Shown: in pieces, positions 61,861 to 64,000 of the stretch | Layout of the letters: each line of letters begins with the position of its first letter | How positions within the stretch are numbered: the first letter of the stretch is position 1 | Assembly: GCF_003721515.1 (NCBI RefSeq) | Contig: NZ_RJJD01000013.1 | Coordinates: forward strand, 1-64,000 | DNA length: 64,000 nt | Direction: 5' to 3' | Origin: Rufibacter latericius | Lineage (GTDB): Bacteria > Bacteroidota > Bacteroidia > Cytophagales > Hymenobacteraceae | Notes under the pieces: generated by a model | Database searches by the model: none | What the model saw: the letters and a program-made list of their open reading frames with translations, nothing else | What the model was told of the DNA's origin: nothing | Translations under genes and position numbers: made by a program

Positions 61861-62532
61861 ATGAAAGCAATACAAGAAAAGATGACGTGGGCTGCCCTGG
61901 CTTGCGGGGTAACGCTGCTGTTCAGTGCCTGTAGCCAGGAGGCCGGCAAGACCGAGGCCGGCGCAGCCCAAAATACGGGGAACCATGCCGGCCATGACCT
62001 GGCAACTGGCAGTTCCAATACTAAAATGATGGACCTTATGCACGGGAATATGACCGCGATGCAGGGGATGAAGATGACGGGGGATGTGGACCATGATTTT
62101 GCCCAGATGATGGCCATCCACCACGAAGGGGCCTTGGCCATGGCCCAGGAAGAAGCCGATAACGGGCAGGATACCATGCTGGTGAATATGGCCAAAACAA
62201 CCTTAGCTACCCAAAAAGAAGAACAGGACAGGCTTCAGCAATTTGTCTCCAGCCACCAGCCCGCCTCTGGCGACACGGCCGCTTCCATGCAGCTGATGCA
62301 ACCCATGAAAGCCATGATGGCCGGCATGGACCATTCCATGAAGGGAACGACCGACCATCATTTTGCCAGCCTGATGGCCATGCACCACCAAAGCGGGATC
62401 GATATGGCGAAAGCCTATCTCCCCAATGCCAAAGTGCCGGAATTGAAGGCGATGGCCCAGAAAATTGTGGAGGACCAGCAGAAAGAAAAAGAAATGCTGG
62501 ATACCTGGTTGAAGGGACATCCCCAGCAGTAG
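61861..62532 (+). CDS. DUF305-domain lipoprotein, second copy
   Basis: The 223-residue protein has a lipoprotein signal (WAALACGVTLLFSAC) and two DUF305 units with HH pairs (AQMMAIHHEGALAMAQEEA and ASLMAMHHQSGIDMAKAYL) and methionine-rich stretches (MKMTGDVDHDF, MKAMMAGMDHSMKG). It resembles the protein at 59238, from a duplication. Copper binding in the periplasm is inferred. A terminator follows. Confidence 0.9.
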   Translation: MKAIQEKMTWAALACGVTLLFSACSQEAGKTEAGAAQNTGNHAGHDLATGSSNTKMMDLMHGNMTAMQGMKMTGDVDHDFAQMMAIHHEGALAMAQEEADNGQDTMLVNMAKTTLATQKEEQDRLQQFVSSHQPASGDTAASMQLMQPMKAMMAGMDHSMKGTTDHHFASLMAMHHQSGIDMAKAYLPNAKVPELKAMAQKIVEDQQKEKEMLDTWLKGHPQQ

Positions 62533-62564
62533 CGTTACCTTAATTTTTAAAGCTTTTGCCATTG

Positions 62565-62597
62565 AAAAGGGACCCTTGGAGAAGAGTCCCTTTTTTG
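62565..62597 (+). terminator. Terminator of the second DUF305 gene
   Basis: AAAAGGGAC (62565-62573) pairs with GTCCCTTTT, followed by a run of six T residues, 33 bp after the stop. Confidence 0.8.
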
Positions 62598-62655
62598 TTT
62601 TCTAACCCGTAGGAAGGATATTTGATTTCTGCCAGGCAGCGCAGAGAGGATCTCC

Positions 62656-63252
62656 TTACCTTCTTTTCATTTGATCCAAGGGTAAGCGGTCCCGGACAGC
62701 CAGTTTCTTGTAGTCCGAAGGCGTATACCCGGTGATGGCTTTGAACTGCTTGGAGAGGTGGCTCAGGCTGCTGTAATGCAGCCGTGCGGCTATTTCCCCC
62801 AAAGATAGCTCCTCATAGTCCAGCTGCGCTTTGATATACTCAATCTTCTGCAGAATGATATACCGTTCGATGGTCATGTTCTCGACAGAGGAAAAGGCAT
62901 GGCTGAGGGTACTGTAATCTTTCCCCAGGGCCTGACTCAGAAAAGTGGAATAGTTGGTGGTGATTTTCTCCTCCCGGTAATGGATCAAGTCGATAAGCAA
63001 GGTTTTGATCTGTTCCACCAGCTTCAGTTTCCTGTCCTCCAACAACTCGAAGCCATAGTCCTCCAACACTACTTTAACCCTTTCCTTTTCCATTGCCTCC
63101 AGAGGCCTGGTTAATTCCACGAAACCTAACTGCACTCCTAGGACAGGAAGATTAAGCAGGGCAAATTGCTCTTGGATGATCCGGATACAGCGCGGGCACA
63201 CCATATTTTTAATGCTGAGGATAGTCTTGTTCTCGGCGGCCTGTGGTTCCAT
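62656..63252 (-). CDS. AraC-type regulator with an N-terminal metal-binding-like domain
   Basis: The 198-residue protein begins with an HMA-like domain carrying CxxC (SIKNMVCPRCIRIIQEQFAL), then a helical linker, then an AraC DNA-binding pair of HTH (LGEIAARLHYSSLSHLSKQFKAITGYTPSDYKKL). Such HMA-AraC proteins occur in Bacteroidota metal regions and probably switch on copper export when Cu(I) binds the CxxC; this is inferred. It lies 38 bp after the DUF2911 gene, in the same direction. Confidence 0.88.
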   Translation of the reverse strand: MEPQAAENKTILSIKNMVCPRCIRIIQEQFALLNLPVLGVQLGFVELTRPLEAMEKERVKVVLEDYGFELLEDRKLKLVEQIKTLLIDLIHYREEKITTNYSTFLSQALGKDYSTLSHAFSSVENMTIERYIILQKIEYIKAQLDYEELSLGEIAARLHYSSLSHLSKQFKAITGYTPSDYKKLAVRDRLPLDQMKRR

Positions 63253-63290
63253 GTTTTAGGAATAAAGAAATAAATGGATGGAACTGGATG

Positions 63291-63920
63291 CTACAATTCT
63301 AGGGGAACAGGAAGCCGTAACCGCCCCCAATGCATCGCCACGGTCCCTTTATCGTCCCCTTCGGAAGTGATTTCATAGCGCAGGCGCTCCTGGTGGCTGG
63401 CAGTCTCCTCGGGGGTAACCGAAAGGCGAACGACATCGTCTTTGGGGGCGTATTCATCAGCCAGGTGCTGTTCCCAGTTCCGGTTCAGGATGACGGTCCA
63501 TTCCTTCTCGCCGGGGATGGTGAACAAGGCATATTTTCCGGCCGGGATTTCCGTGCCGCCCAAGCGAATAGGCCCGTCCGTTTCCAGGGTGGTGGCGGAA
63601 TGGGCACCCGTCACCCATACTTGGCCATAGGCCACGAGTCCGCCCCACACCACCCGCTTCCGAACGGCCGGGGAGTGGTAGTTTACCTGCAGATTGACCG
63701 CGCCTATCCGCCCGGTGGCCACCGCTTTGAGGCTTCCCTTGAGGGTGTCGGGTTCAGGTTGCCGCTGAATCGTGGCTGCATCTTCCGCCTTCGTTATAGG
63801 GGATACGGCAGGGGTTGCCTCTTTCTCTTGCGTTTTTTTGGTATCCGGGTTTTGGGTGCATGATTGAAAGACAAGAGTGAGAGTAGTAAGAAAGCCGAAG
63901 AAGGTTACTTTTGAAAGCAT
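63291..63920 (-). CDS. DUF2911-family exported lipoprotein
   Basis: The 209-residue protein has a lipoprotein signal (MLSKVTFFGFLTTLTLVFQSC) and the DUF2911 core: RKRVVWGGLVAYGQVWVTGAHSATTLET, GGTEIPAGKYALFTIPGEKEWTVILNRNWEQH and SHQERLRYEITSEGDDKGTVAMHWGRLRLPV. The function is unknown; members are beta-rich and periplasmic. The stop is 38 bp before the HMA-AraC gene, so both are probably co-transcribed. Confidence 0.88.
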   Translation of the reverse strand: MLSKVTFFGFLTTLTLVFQSCTQNPDTKKTQEKEATPAVSPITKAEDAATIQRQPEPDTLKGSLKAVATGRIGAVNLQVNYHSPAVRKRVVWGGLVAYGQVWVTGAHSATTLETDGPIRLGGTEIPAGKYALFTIPGEKEWTVILNRNWEQHLADEYAPKDDVVRLSVTPEETASHQERLRYEITSEGDDKGTVAMHWGRLRLPVPLEL

Positions 63921-64000
63921 GGGTTTTATTTTAAAGGTCTTGAAAGATGTTTTGAGGTAAGATCAATGATGTTGTTCCAGGTATTTCCCCTGAGGCCCTA

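Overview
The window looks like part of a plasmid or megaplasmid from a Bacteroidota bacterium, most likely order Cytophagales, family Hymenobacteraceae (Rufibacter, Pontibacter or Hymenobacter-like). Reasons: GC of roughly 50 percent, start codons without consistent Shine-Dalgarno sequences, at least one TTG-N19-TAnnTTTG promoter, a TonB-dependent receptor with an N-terminal carboxypeptidase-like domain, and many families typical of this group (DUF6660, DUF6122, DUF6503, DUF3703, DUF2911, CusA-TolC fusions, HMA-AraC regulators). The genus is inference. The plasmid call rests on a Rep_3-type initiator (20318-21385) beside 12 direct iterons (19585-20273) and an overlapping serine resolvase gene.

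Layout. (1) 1-18992 is an accessory and defence region. It holds a DUF4011 helicase-like gene cut by the window edge, a secreted protein of unknown function, an MmeI-like single-chain restriction-modification enzyme with an AT-rich recognition domain, an MqsR-like toxin with a Panacea-domain antitoxin, a candidate small RNA, and a Thoeris system with two different TIR proteins around one SIR2-SLOG effector. A serine recombinase, gene remnants and long hairpins follow, then an exported CBM6-nucleoside hydrolase, a YhcG/DUF1016 nuclease, and a convergent pair of kinase-like and HAD-phosphatase genes. (2) 19000-22060 is the replication region. (3) 22460-33900 is one long leftward gene run: three aldo/keto reductases, two cupins, an NTF2-like protein, flavodoxin, alpha/beta hydrolase, carboxymuconolactone decarboxylase, a Tat-exported molybdenum hydroxylase with its 2Fe-2S subunit, and a diheme cytochrome. 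It ends in a terminator and starts opposite an AraC regulator. (4) 35100-48500 is a zinc/cadmium/cobalt-type efflux region: CPC P1B-ATPase, DUF3703, Fur-family regulator, membrane fusion lipoprotein, CusA-TolC fusion, two DUF6660 proteins, TonB receptor and an HMA-CDF transporter. (5) 48600-50630 holds a RadC-like protein and a RES-Xre toxin-antitoxin pair. (6) 50850-63920 is a copper region: CopA and CopB ATPases, an HMA chaperone, a Csp-type copper store, DUF305 lipoproteins, PepSY and DUF1571-LysM proteins, and an HMA-AraC regulator, with an HNH protein inserted.

How it fits together. The metal regions cover cytoplasmic export (P1B ATPases, CDF), export across both membranes (RND-OMF), periplasmic or cytosolic buffering (Csp, HMA, DUF305) and sensing (Fur, HMA-AraC). 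A nearly identical 20-bp motif lies before DUF6660 (44477-44496) and before DUF3703 (37924-37943), which suggests that the Fur protein encoded inside this operon controls it. Defence is layered: restriction-modification, Thoeris NAD-depleting abortive infection, and two toxin-antitoxin pairs. The 12-gene redox run is best explained as oxidation and reduction of reactive aldehydes or aromatic compounds, but no substrate can be read from the sequence.
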